Positions 11,012-23,000 of a stretch of 64,000 nucleotides of DNA are shown here, piece by piece. The number at the start of each line of letters is the position of its first letter. Position 1 is the stretch's first letter. A program made the translations under genes and the position numbers. The stretch is from assembly GCA_000827205.1 (NCBI GenBank), contig KN832554.1, forward strand, positions 799,263-863,262, written 5' to 3'. The notes under the pieces were generated by a model that saw only the letters and a program-made list of their open reading frames with translations, was not told where the DNA came from and searched no databases. Origin of the DNA: Plicaturopsis crispa FD-325 SS-3 (lineage: Eukaryota > Basidiomycota > Agaricomycetes > Amylocorticiales > Amylocorticiaceae).

Positions 11012-12716
11012 TTATGCGACTACATATTCGCCGCCGTACCACCCGTGTAGCCCCAAGAAAAAAAACTGAACGAATTCGATTGCTCGCTTTTTTGACATCC
11101 AGCTGGCAGAGGATGAGGTTCGTTGGACCTCTGGCATCCAGGGCTCTTGCATTATCAAACAATTCGCTTTGCATTCGCGCTCCGTCGTATCGCTCACACG
11201 TGGTTAAAATTGGAATGCGAGGTGAGTGGTGCAACTCGCACGGGCCTTCCATTGCTGACTGCTGTGCAATGCTCAACTGATTGGCGCGGCAAACCTTCTT
11301 TCTAGCCCAAGGTTGTTTCAGCGTCTAAATGAAACACCCTTTCGCAACAACTGTTGCAGCGATTTAGACGACGCACTTCCAAATTAGCGACGCCGGTCAT
11401 TAAAGGATCAATCCAACGATTTCGTTCATTCGATAGGCTTGGCTACCGGCCGTGAGCTGGGGTATTGCGAGCGCGTATGCACATCTCACTCGTTCGGATC
11501 ATACGAGCATGCTAATTATGAACCGTCGCACTCATGCCGCGAGTCCCAAAAGTAGATGTCATGAAGTTCCAATCCTAGTTCATTGCATCGCAAGCGAACA
11601 CTTGTTTCAGTGTTTGGTTTGCTCATTGATCAATATCTTCCGCGTCGTTGCGGTAGGAAGCACGACTTCGGTGCTTCCTTCACCGTTGTCGTCGTTTGCT
11701 CTCATCCGTGTCTCATCGTTGCGTTCGGCTACGCCGCCTCATCATCAAGTGAGCCAACATATCACGTTTAACCCCACAACGACAGGTGCGATCGTTGTCG
11801 AAGCAATGGTACAAGACTGACATTCCTTGGAAGGTGGTAGACCCTGACCCCTCGACGTACTCCGCCGCTGGGAGAGCTGGCCTGCGAAGTCCCTGCCGGT
11901 CATTCGGTTTATCGAGGCAGAAATGATGTTTCTCAAGATCGCAACTTTGCTATGAAAACCAGTGTCATGTCGTATATCTGCACGGCTGTTCTCGCTGAAG
12001 AATCCCTTCATGTCGTCAATAGCTCGCAAGCGCTACACAGTTGCTGGATGGATGCCTCTACATGCAACAAATGATTGTGCAAAGATCAAACGCGTACACG
12101 GCGGCTACGGCACGGTTAGCTCTGGGCCTCCTCTGCTATTCGCGTATATCGCTAACCAACCTCCGAAGTATGATCCATGCACCAGGGAAATTTTGACCCG
12201 TCAGTAGTGCTCCGGTGCAATGCTATGATGTTCCACCAATCATAGTCACCTCAGTTGCGCGAATCCTCACAAGTAGCGCACAAGTAACAGGATGCTGTGG
12301 GGACATGCTCCGTGAGTAGCTTGAACGCTCTGTGGCCCGTGCATATTATACCCAGAATAGGTGCGTTTGAAGACGCCGCATGTGGCTGTGCCGCGGCCCA
12401 GTTCTTCAAACTCTACTTCTTGCCATTAACATATCAGTTTCAGCACTAGGTATCCTTCACCTAATCCAGCGGTACGTGACTGGATTCACTATCCGCATCT
12501 TTTTTGACCGCTTCTCTCTACAGCATTATCAAGTCTTGCCCATTTTCTGCTGGTGGTTGCAATGGATGAATGAGGCCTTGTCCATTTCGCCTCAGTAGCA
12601 CCGTATGAGCCGTTTCGTAGACGCTGAAGCTGTTGATCTGCCCGTCGACTCATAGGCTCATAAGAGCTGCACTAGCGGTTGTAGCTCCAGCTATAGTACG
12701 CCCGTTTAAATTTTGC
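11012..12716. other. Unexplained 1.7-kb stretch, possibly decayed coding DNA
   Basis: No intact gene was found. On the plus strand between about 11,780 and 12,560, protein-like stretches move between frames and are broken by stops, for example WYKTDIPWKVVDPDPSTYS near 11,810 and GAFEDAACGCAAAQFFKLYF near 12,365. This could be a decayed host gene or old transposon, an intron-rich gene I cannot solve, or chance. No terminal repeats or target duplications were seen. Confidence 0.3.
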
Positions 12717-13518
12717 ATGCCACCACGAGTACCGACCCATAATAATCCATATTCACATCTACAGGGAGGCTGGGATGACGGGAATCATCGACAGGGGCCT
12801 CCATGCTCGCTCCCCGTGGTGCAAGGCTTGGCGCACACCCCGCCGCAATCTGTGTACGGCGCCCTCCCTGTGGCACCGATGCCCGGTGTGCCCATCACCC
12901 CCATATCCCCGGCAAACACGCGGATATTTCGATTCGTTCCGGCAACGCCTGTCGCCACAAATCCACCGTTGATTAATCTAACCATTGTCGGCGCATGGGA
13001 TCCAGCTCGTACTGTCTATCGAGTGGTCACTGCATCGCGGGGTGCACCGACATTCGTGAAAGACCTCGAGGACAAGCTTGTAGCGGTCATTGAGTCGCAT
13101 TCGAACCACACCGTCATTGATATCCGCGGAGGAGGTGGAAGAAGAAGGATGGACCAGTGGTTGACACCGAACAGGTAAATACTTACGCCACATTCTCCGA
13201 ATCTTTATGCTGACAATTTTAAATAGGGACGGTGTCTCCATGGAATGGAACAGGAGAGTGTACTCTTGGACTGCCTTTGAAGGATCCATGATTGTGAGTT
13301 GAATACCTCGCCAGTAGCGTTGTGGCATTCTCAAAGAAGTCCGAGGACAGGTCCGCAATTGCTCGCAATCCCCTCAACCATTGGCTATGGTTCGCCCGTG
13401 GGGCTCGTCATTCGAGCTGGAGGTAGAACTCGATGCTCTGCAAGCAGGCCTTTTGGAGCCATTTCTGCTTTCCACGATCCTGATACAGTGGGACCAGAAC
13501 TATCCTCGTCGACAGTAA
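12717..13518 (+). CDS. Hypothetical protein, three exons, family not recognised
   Basis: Exons 12717-13174, 13227-13293 and 13351-13518 join in frame to 230 residues. The first half is Pro-rich and looks disordered (for example PVAPMPGVPITPISPA). The second half looks folded: PLINLTIVGAWDPARTVYRVV, then VKDLEDKLVAVIESHS, MEWNRRVYSWTAFEGSMIV and SSFELEVELDALQAGLLEPF before the stop. The middle exon has no start of its own, and the last is only in frame after splicing at 13293/13351, which supports the model. Fungal genomes have many small orphan proteins of this kind; no function can be given. The start could lie further upstream (in-frame ATG at 12633). Confidence 0.5.
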
Positions 13519-14248
13519 TCTTACCATCATTTCAGCGTATGATTCTATTATCTATTCCTGTGAGTACCGCTTCTACAGGACGCGACGGCATCGCTAACCG
13601 TATCGACTGCAGAAAATATCTTACCATCATATCTATTGGCTCTGGTGCACAGAATGACCGGACTGTCCCGGTGACAGTTTCTCTGAGTGTAATTCGTTTC
13701 TGGCTTCATTTAGCGGTGTACTATCCTTGTATTCTGTGTTCCCTAGACCACTAAATACAACTACATTATGACCCATTACCATCCGTGCACTCACGTCTTT
13801 CTACCCGTTTTTGTATGCAAGATACTCCGGCGCATATCGGTTTGTAGCGCTAAGCCAACGGTAAGTAAACAAATACCGGCGTAACGTAAACGAACTCGAG
13901 ACACACCGGCTCGATGAATAGACACCGGCTTGCAAGTCGCATTCGCCATTTAGTAGCACCATTGCGCAAACGGAATTATACTTCAAAAACTGTATCAGTG
14001 TCTACATCTCATCTAATCTCTTTTCTACGATGTTGTAGGTTCTTGTAGACGTGCAACATAAAGCAGATTTTTTATTTGCAGTCGCCGTCGCAAACGATGG
14101 TCCCAAGAGCAGGACTCTATGTTTGGTCGCTTATCTATGCAGCTTATCATCCGCATGGCGGCTGACTGTGCCGTTCACACAAGTCGTTCGCGGGACGAAA
14201 GTCTTTCTCTCCTTGCCCTTTCCCCACAGCTCACCACTAGCCGCAGTA
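13519..14248. other. Intergenic region upstream of the aminotransferase
   Basis: About 730 bp with only short open frames on either strand and no domain. It should contain the 3' UTR of the hypothetical gene and the promoter of the aminotransferase gene. Nothing else is recognisable. Confidence 0.45.
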
Positions 14249-16478
14249 ATGCACTCGGAAAAGCAGTCAAAGGCCATCGACCTCTCACACCATCTTTCTG
14301 ACTGGTCGCGCTCGCGGACGGTTAGCCCGCTCAAAGGTGCCTGCTTCGTATCCTTGGCTGGACCTTCAGATATTGACTTCACTTCTGCAGGCCTTCAGAA
14401 ATACTGGGGAAAGCCTGGGCTGATCAGCCTCGCGGGTGGTCTTCCAAGCCCTGCGTACTTTCCGTTTGCTGCCATTTCCGCGGATGCATTGGCCATAGAC
14501 TCTTTTGCTGCGAAGAACACCACAGAAAACTCATCGCCCCTATCCTGGCTATGGAATCTCTTTGGAGCGTCTGGCAAGGAGAAGTCAATCAGGGTGTCGA
14601 TTCCAAAGTACTCGGATGATCCCAATGACATCAACCTCGAGACCGCTCTGCAGTATTCCCGAGCAATAGGCTTACCGCAGCTGTTGGACTTCGTCAAGGC
14701 ATTCTCTGCCAAAGTCTTTCAGCCTGCGTACTCGGATTTCGCTGTCCTATCTCACACTGGGAACACAGACGCGTAATGCCCCTCGCAGACTCAATGTGTT
14801 CATTGTGCTTATCTTCTTGTAACTACAGATGGAATAGATGCGTAGCTACTCTCTGCAACCCTGGAGAGGGCGTCTTGACTGCCGCCTGGACGTACCCCAG
14901 TGCCGTGGCCACGATGGCACCTTACAAAGTCCTTCCCGTCCCCGTCGACATGGATGGGGAGGGGATGCGAAGTGATTCTCTCCGTGAGATCCTATCCGGA
15001 TGGGATGCCGAGGCTCGCGGGATGCCCCGGTATGCTAGTAATACATGCGTTTCTCCGCAGCTCTGACGCACAACTAAATTAGGCCTCATGTGATGTACAC
15101 CATTCCTGTGGGACAGAACCCCTGCGGATCGGTGAGTGTTTTCAGAATCAGAATCGTCCCTCGGGGCAGAGCATGGGCTCATGACATTACCATGACAGAC
15201 CATGGGTGGCGAGCGGAAGAAGGAGATATACGCTATCTGTGTCGAGTATGGTAAGTGTGGATCGTTCTACTATGGACGATCCCGTCATTCCATCCAATCT
15301 AGATGTTATCATTGTGGAGGACGACCCGTACTACTTCTTGCAAGAAGGCGAGTATAAGCCGAAGTCCGAACGCTCCCAGCAGACCTCTGTGTCATCCCAA
15401 GGTGGGGAGGACGCCTACATCTCAAGCCTAGCCCCTAGCTATCTCAAGTACGAGTATATCGCTCACCCTTTCAGCTGCAACCGCTTACCGGTTTCTTCTG
15501 CCATAGATATGATTACGAGGGTCGCGTCATTCGCCTCGACACGTTCTCGAAGGTTAGTGCATCCCTCTCCACCCAAGCCATACTCATTGGGGCATACATT
15601 ACAGACCATCGCGCCCGGCTGTCGGCTCGGATGGTTCACTTGTAGCCCCATGTTTGCCGAAAGGCTCGAAAGGCAGGGTGAAACTTCTACGCAGTCCCCC
15701 TCTGGCATCGCCCAAGCTGTTGTAGCCAAGGTGATCACTAGCTGGAAGTACGAGGGATATATTCGATGGCTACAGGGTAAGGTCGTTCTGCATCATCCTA
15801 AACAGACGAACTCATATCAGAGTTTAGGCCTTGGTACTCAATATACCCTTAGGTGCGTTTCGAGAATACTGGAGGCACTACCAAATCCGAAAGGTCACCT
15901 CTAACAAAACCATTGGTAGACGTGACCATTTTATCGACTGCCTAGCGGACGAATTCCACTTGCAGCGTGCTCCCGGTGGCGGACAAGGCGTCTGGGGCGG
16001 TAGCGATATTTATATTGCATCGCAGAAGCCGAGTCGCTGGAACAACCTCAGCGAAAAGTACGCTTCCGCTTCTCGCAAGCCGATGTTCAGTTTCGTTCCC
16101 CCGACGTCTGGCATGTTCCTCTGGGTACGTGCATCACATCGCTGCAATAACAGCAGTTTTCAATGTTCTCCTAGATCAAATTGCATCTGGAGAATCACCA
16201 CGCCATCTCCTCGGAGCCAGAGGAGACTCTGGAGATCAAGCTATTTAGCCAACTTGCGGAGGCCGGCGTGCTGTTTGCACCCGGCTTCATGTTCTCGGCC
16301 GAGCAGCTGACGGATTCCACTCAAGGCCACTTCAGAATCAGCTTCAGTAACTGTGAGGTACGCCGTCATAAACTCCTTTCTCCTGCGCATCCTTGACAAA
16401 CCTCTTCCTCAGACGAGCGAGATGAAGAAGGCTGCGTCCATTTTTGCGCAGGTGATGACTGAGTTTTTCAAGGAGTAG
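14249..16478 (+). CDS. ARO8: Aromatic amino acid aminotransferase (Aro8 type, PLP-dependent, fold I)
   Basis: Eleven exons (14249-14772, 14829-15029, 15083-15131, 15199-15250, 15303-15447, 15507-15552, 15605-15776, 15828-15852, 15920-16124, 16175-16357, 16413-16478) give 555 residues. The enzyme moves the amino group between aromatic amino acids or 2-aminoadipate and 2-oxo acids. Landmarks: WGKPGLISLAGGLPSP, LQYSRAIGLPQL, HTGNTDAWN, AAWTYPSA, YTIPVGQNP, VIIVEDDPYYFLQ and the PLP-lysine segment RLDTFSKTIAPGCRLGW, in which the lysine ends one exon. GTRYDYEG-like sequence and the C-terminal SGMFLW block are also present. It is longer than yeast Aro8 (500 residues), mainly from an extra loop near residues 95-130. 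The exon at 15828-15852 is only 25 bp. No damage seen. Confidence 0.9.
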
Positions 16479-17495
16479 ATCTCGTGGACAAGACGCGCCA
16501 CATGTATATGCAACATGCTTTAGACCGGAATTTTACGTTTTGCCACACCGGCGGGTTGCGTGCTTGCGAAAGTTGAAAGTAAGATTCAATGTTCATGCTC
16601 CAAGATCCCTACCGCGGATTCGACGACACGCATCCGTCAATTGTGGAGGGGCTGTGGTGAGCCATCAGCTTCACCGTTTGTCACATCCGCTTGCTGATTT
16701 TCATTAACCTTGGCGCCTCATGTTCTGCTCGACCTCACTCAGTCACAACTTCCTGGATCGATCTCCCACATTTAATTGACGTTCTTGCACCTTGTAAGGC
16801 ACCTCTGAAGATGAGAATGCAGCCTCGTTCCCTGTCCTACGATTCAGTCGCTAATTTTGTTCCACTGGCGGTAGTTATCGAAAGCCTTTCGCAGCACTGT
16901 GGAGTCTCGAGGCCCGGAAACTTCCTCAGGCTCCTTGCGCGCTTGAACTTGCAGCGCATCCTTGTGAGCATTCTTGGTTTTTACTACGAAGACTGGTTGT
17001 GAAATACAGCTTACACCGGTCCAAGTCATCGGTCTTCGAAACCAAGCGACAAACACATTTTCAGAGCCATTGAGAATCTATAAGCGACCTTTCAATCATG
17101 TCAAGAAGACTTGCGCCTCGTTGCGATATTCCTTTCATATTCTTTCATTGTCGTGTGCGCAACGAGGCCTGAGGTGACAATACCCAAAACCAACCGAAGC
17201 CCTTTACCCCAAGTAAGTCAAGACTGTCACATGCGGCGACATTCGCGATACGTGCCCAGATGCCTGAAGGTTGATATCGCATCTTTCACTGCAGGAGGCA
17301 TGGGCCGTGGTCAATCGCTCCGATACTCGTGCCCACAGCCCTGACACAGGCGACGTACAAAAAGCCCCTGCGTAACGCAGGACATTGCCCGGAACATTTT
17401 CTCCCCCACCCCCGTTTCATAATGACGCCCGTAGGTGATATTTCTACGGTGAAGCATCTCAGAGCTGACACAGACATCAATCCCATCAGGTAAGA
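16479..17495. other. Intergenic region with a short upstream ORF before the 14-3-3 gene
   Basis: About 1 kb without a supported gene. A 23-codon open frame begins at an ATG at 17421 and ends with TAA at 17490-17492, only three bases before the 14-3-3 start at 17496. If the leader includes it, it would act as an upstream ORF. The rest shows no domain or repeat. Confidence 0.4.
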
Positions 17496-18321
17496 ATGAA
17501 GTCAAGAGCCGAATTCCTCTTCATCGCCAAGCTGGCAGAGGAGGCCGAACGCTACGACGGTCAGTGCCTGCATACCAAACGGACTTTCATGCGTGACTGA
17601 CCGATACTCTCCCGGCAGACGTTCTCCTCCAGATCAAGGGACTAATCTACTCTTTCGATGCACGCCTCACCGCCGAGGAGCGGAATCTCCTTTCTGTCGC
17701 GTATAAGAACAAGACGAATACCTTGCGAAATAGCTGGCGTATCGTCGACACATTGGAAAAGCTGGAGGCCTCCCGCGCTCACCCCCGGCTTGCAGCGCTC
17801 GTCCAGGGCCAACGCAAACACATCGAGCGCGAGCTGGCTGATGCCTGCAAAGACGCCGTGAGACTCCTGGATGACCGGCTCGTTCCACGAGCCAAAGCAG
17901 GGGAAGAGAAAGTGTTCTACTGGAAAATGTCAGTCGCGTTAGCTTTCCCCCGTCTCAGCTGCTCACACCGCTCATCAGGAAAGGGGATTATTACCGCTAC
18001 CTCGTCGAATTTGCGGAGGTACACGAACGACGGCGTTTCGCCGACCTTTCGCTGGAGTCGTATAAATTTGCGTACCAGCATAGCCTCACTGCCCTTCCCC
18101 CAGCTCATCCGACTCGGCTTGGGCTCGCTCTCAATTTCTCGGTTTACTATCACGACGTCCATGGAAGTCCCGATCGTGCATGTCATTTAGCGAAGCATGC
18201 TTTTGACGAAGCCATTGCCTCCATGGATTCCTCCGGGAAGGCCGGCGAACAAAGTATGGACTCGCTCATGATTCTTCAACTTTTGAAGGACGATTTGGTT
18301 CTTTGGGCGGGGGAGATATGA
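17496..18321 (+). CDS. Divergent 14-3-3 phosphopeptide-binding protein
   Basis: Exons 17496-17559, 17619-17928 and 17979-18321 give 238 residues. 14-3-3 proteins are dimeric clamps for phosphoserine/threonine peptides. Family blocks are visible: FIAKLAEEAERYD, LLSVAYKN, a changed version of the GARRASWR block (TNTLRNSWRIV), FYWKMKGDYYRYLVEFAE, LALNFSVYYHDV and a final DSLMILQLLKDDLVLW. The phosphate-binding residues appear kept: Lys of AYKN, Arg of LRNSWR and the Arg-Tyr of YYRYL. The protein stops six residues after the last helix with AGEI and lacks the long acidic tail of the usual fungal isoforms. Several core positions differ from the near-invariant family consensus, so this is probably a minor paralogue, with a canonical gene expected elsewhere. 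Confidence 0.88.
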
Positions 18322-18467
18322 CCGTTCGATCAGCGGCGGACTTGTCCAGAAAATGGGCATTGATACCTCGCATTACATTATTATTTAGGTCTTCGCATGT
18401 ACTCCTCTATCCCAGAATGGTGTATCTTACAACCAAGGATCGATTTTATAGTCGAGGCCGGTCACTT

Positions 18468-19826
18468 TCATCGTGGGGCTATCGCGTCCTGGGCGAAAGT
18501 GGCAGCGACCAACATCGGAAACACGAGGGTGGCATCAGCGTACACCTATCAAACAACGGGTTCGTTATTTGGGACACGACACGGCAATTTTAAGCTAACC
18601 TTGACAGCGTGCGCATCCGCGCGAATTTTCCCCCACGAAACAGCCTCATCGGGTCGTGCGCCCGCATCCGAACCATCATATTCTTGCCCCGTATTCTGTA
18701 AACCTTTAGCGGCGCTCGTAGTGAAATGTCAACGAAGAACTTACAATAAACACAGAGAAGTCGGCGCCGTTTCGCTAATGTAAAGTCAGCGTGGTGGACT
18801 GTGAAGCAGACATGATAGAAGCAATACAATCATCATAGAGTTGCAAATCTGATGTTTGCATACGCCTCCGCCGAGTATGATCATTCCCGCCTTTTTAGAC
18901 GTTCGGGCCTTGTCATTTAATGCGCGAATGTCTCTAACAATGTCGATTGTGAACCCCGGATTGCGGAAGGAGTGGAAGTATAGCATATCGCCGATTGAGC
19001 CATCAGTCAAAGCGGGGCAGAATACGGGTATGTCATTCTGATTGTATAAATTCAGGCGATTGCATACAGTGCTAGCAAGGGCTCACGCACTTTGTAAGCC
19101 CAATAGTAGACAGACTCTTCGTTATTTATCTCTTTTCCCAGCCGCCGGATAAACGAGCTCGGTGTCCATACGATGCCAGTCTCCTTCTGCTCGGCGAGCA
19201 TCGCGTCCAGGATGGGAGTAAGCCAATCCTCGAATTTACAGTAGTTATCATTTGGGACAATCAGGTTGCCGATGCGATTGATTCCGCTTTCTCGCAAGGT
19301 AGCACCATCCAAGTTGAAGTCTGCAAGATAGGTCTTGCCGATACATTTGATGAAATCCTCCTCGATGCCTCCCGCCGTTGTGACAAGACAAGAGACATGC
19401 TTGTGCTTCACCAGATGAAGGATGATTTCGCGCAGTCCCGATGAGATGAGGTTCGACGTGTAGCCTAGGAAGACTGTACACCGTGTCTGTGCACGCACTT
19501 CCGGTGATAGATATTCCTCGGATTCGTCCTCTGCGATCGGCTCGTCTGAGAGGCGCCATTTGCGCTGTCGCAGATATTATTTCCCAAATATTTCAGAGCC
19601 AGGGTAAATTGTCGCTGACCATGCGATTGACCACATCGATAGCCTTCCCGAGACTATTCGCCTGGAATCCGATGCGCTCATAGCTAGCCAAAAACTGCTG
19701 CAAAGACAGTGGGTCTTCGAAAGAGGGTCCTTGTACGGCGACCGCGTTGGGATCTACGGGATCGGAGCGTTTCAGAATGGCTTCAGCGCCAGCCGGAAGA
19801 GAGGAGGAGGACTCGGGCGCGGCCAT
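18468..19826 (-). CDS. DYS1: Deoxyhypusine synthase
   Basis: Six exons (19826-19620, 19564-19091, 19037-18828, 18774-18745, 18695-18600, 18545-18468) give 364 residues, close to the usual 370. The enzyme transfers an aminobutyl group from spermidine to a lysine of eIF5A using NAD. Landmarks: [69 protein letters not shown], the [18 protein letters not shown] block and the catalytic lysine in SWGKIR. Exon 4 is only 30 bp. The donor of intron 1 (ATG then gtcagc) is needed to reach RKWRLSDEP. It shares a 241-bp divergent promoter with the SEC7 gene. Confidence 0.95.
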
Positions 19827-20067
19827 TGGTACCAGATAGTTCAGACAAGAAACGAGTTGTAAAGGAAAGATGGACTTGGTCCCGCTGTGGCTGTAGAAAA
19901 ATATTGATCGGACTCGGAACGTCGAACGTGGTCAATTCGAAAGCCACAGTTCGCGGCGTCGCGTACACTACATATTTCTGAGGACTGCAGCTCATTACAC
20001 CAAAGCACAGACAGTCCTCTGTATTCCTCCTTTCCATAACAACAGCTGGGATAAGCTGGTGCTGGAC
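19827..20067. promoter_or_regulatory. Divergent promoter between DHS and SEC7 genes
   Basis: Only 241 bp separate the two start codons, so both core promoters and leaders must lie here or overlap. No TATA-like element stands out. Confidence 0.5.
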
Positions 20068-23000
20068 ATGGCCGACTCAGACAACAAGCCAGACTCTGTT
20101 GCATCGACACCGATACCCACATCACCGCCCGCAGTCGTTACTGTCGACGACCAGGAGCATGACGAGGCGCTGAAGGAAACACGGAGCCCTCCGAACGGGG
20201 CACATGAGACTCCAGACAGTGAAGATTCGTCTTCCCGTGCGTGTTCTTTCTCTCCGTCGTCAAGTAAATGAAATAAGACTGCCCACAGTCCCAGCAGGCT
20301 CGCGGCAAAGCTCAGATACCGGTAGCGCACACAACGAAAGTGTCGAGATGCAGCGCGAAGAAGCGCAGTCTGTGCAGTCGGATACTCTCGAAAACGGTGC
20401 CGAATCTATGGAGGACGTTGCGCTTGACGAGGAGTCGTCACCACCGGTTCCTCCTACCCCTTCCGCGAAGCCTACATTTACAGAGAATTTGAGGAGATCC
20501 GAAACTGTGGGCACCCCTCGAAACAACTCTCATGAGCTTCCTCCAACACCGGTGGAGAAATCTATCGACCTTCCGAACGGGCATCATGATCCTCGACCCC
20601 GTACACCAAGCTCACAACCAGCTACGCCTCAAACGCTAGAGCACAAGCGGTCACTCACCATATCAAAAGGCCACACTGTGTCGGTTGTACTCATTTCCTC
20701 TGCGCTAGAAACCATATCCGCATCCAAGGAGGCAAAACGCTCCGCACCGTTGCGCGACAGCGTGCAACGCGCATTGGAGATGGTGCGCTCTGGACAGGGA
20801 GGCGACCGACCACGAGAAATATTCGAGCCCCTCCGCTTGGCATGCGAGACACGAAGCGAGAAACTTATGATAGCAAGTCTCGATTGCATCTCTAAACTAA
20901 TATCGTACTCGTTTTTTGCGGAGGAGACCCAACCGTCACACTCCTTCCCATCGCCGCCTCCATCCCCCGGTCCTCGTAATTCAACCTCCCGGACATCAGG
21001 CGCGTCGCAAGCCAATGCACCGCCACCCGCACTTGTCGACCTTGTCGCCCACACTATCACGGCCTGCCATACGGAAACAACACCAGAAACGGTCTCTCTC
21101 CAGATTGTGAAAGCGCTACTTTCGCTTGTTCTATCGCCGACTATCTTGGTCCATCATTCGTCTCTACTCAAAGCTGTTCGCACCGTCTACAATGTGTTCC
21201 TTTTAAGCGCCGACCCCGTGAACCAAATGGTAGCCCAAGGCGGACTGACACAGATGGTGCATCACGTTTTCACGCGTTGCAAAATTAGCGACGATTCAAA
21301 GACAGGCGGTGAAACAACACCCAGCCAATCCCTTTTCCCAGCGTCGACACCGAACACCTTGCATTTCCCTCCGGTCACACCGCCAACCGCGTTTGATGTC
21401 TCGGAGACTCACGAGCCATTGCCTCATACTCCCCCCAAATCATCTGCCTCTTTGTCATCCCATCCGTCCGGAGAAACGGATACCGAGCCGAATTCCTCGA
21501 ATGGACCACAGCCAGGTGAAGCTGCTGAGGCTCAGAGGATAACCTTGTATGTCTACCGGTGATCTCACTTGATACTGCCTGATCTCACGAATCGCAGGGA
21601 AACCTTTGAGACGACGAATCCTCACGATTCTCTCCCTGAGGCTGGACATTCCGTGGACCATCCCCTCAATATGAACGACTTGTTCGTCAAGGACGCGTTT
21701 TTAGTATTCCGCGCATTGTGCAAATTGACCATGAAGCCGCTAAACACCGAGAGGTAAGGCGCACACCAAAACAATTTCCAGTTGTAAACTCACATGTTGC
21801 TTGGCAGCGAGCGTGACTTGAAATCGCATGCGATGCGGTCTAAACTACTGTCTCTCCATCTGGTCTTGACAGTATTGAACTCGCATATGCCGCTATTCGT
21901 GGATCCTTCCGCTATCATCTATTCCAGCTCTAACAACGAGGCTACGACATTCATCCATGCTGTCAACCAGTACCTGTGTCTCAGTCTCAGCCGCAACGCT
22001 GTTAGTCCCGTCCCCCAGGTGTTTGAAATCAGCGTAGAGATATTCTGGCGTGTGATATCCGGCATGCGAACGAAGCTGAAGGTTCGACAATGAGCTCTTC
22101 CTATCATTATCCGTCGACTAACATGGAGCCATGTAGAAAGAGATCGAGGTCCTCCTTCACGAAATATTCATTCCCATACTGGAGATGCGGACGTCGACCC
22201 TCAAGCAGAAGGCTGTCATCCTAGGGATGCTGCAACGCTTATGTCAGGAACCCCAGGCGCTCATTGAAATATACCTCAATTACGATTGCGACAGTGATGC
22301 GGTCGACAACATCTACGAGCAGTGGGTTCTCTTTGCAGTTCTTGTATTATGGCACAACTCACCATGCACACTAGCCTCATCAATATCATCTCGAAGATAG
22401 GAACGATACCATTCACTGCTGCACAGCAGAGAGCCAACGAGCCACAGAGCCCATCAATGACCCCCACGACATCGAAGAATCACAATGGCGCTGTACCTCC
22501 GGCACTTAGCACCTCTGCGTTAGCGGTGTCAGGTTCCATGGACACCTCTACGATGGGTCTGTCTGAACACCAGCTGAAGCGGCAAGGTCTCGAGTGTCTA
22601 GTCGCCGTCCTACGCTCGCTAGTCACTTGGGGCACTGGTGCGACCAAAACGGCCGATGATGGTTCCTTGGATCCCTCACGACCCAGCGAGGATACCAAGG
22701 TAGACGCGGTAGTTTCTGACCAGTCACTTGAGAAGCTCTCGGCAGCTGGCCACAGCGCAGAGGTGCTGAGGCAGCCGACCCCCGATATCGTAGATGATCC
22801 TACGAGATTTGAAAGCGCGAAACAGAAGAAAACCACACTTCTCGAGGGTATCAAGAAATTCAATTTCAAGCCGAAACGGGTTCGTGGTGGCAAAATGATT
22901 CTTTTGATTTTGTTATACTGACGTGCGAGCCAGGGTATCGAGTTCTTGATTGAGACCGGGTTCATACGGAGCAGCTCGCCCGAGGATATCGCCTCATTCT

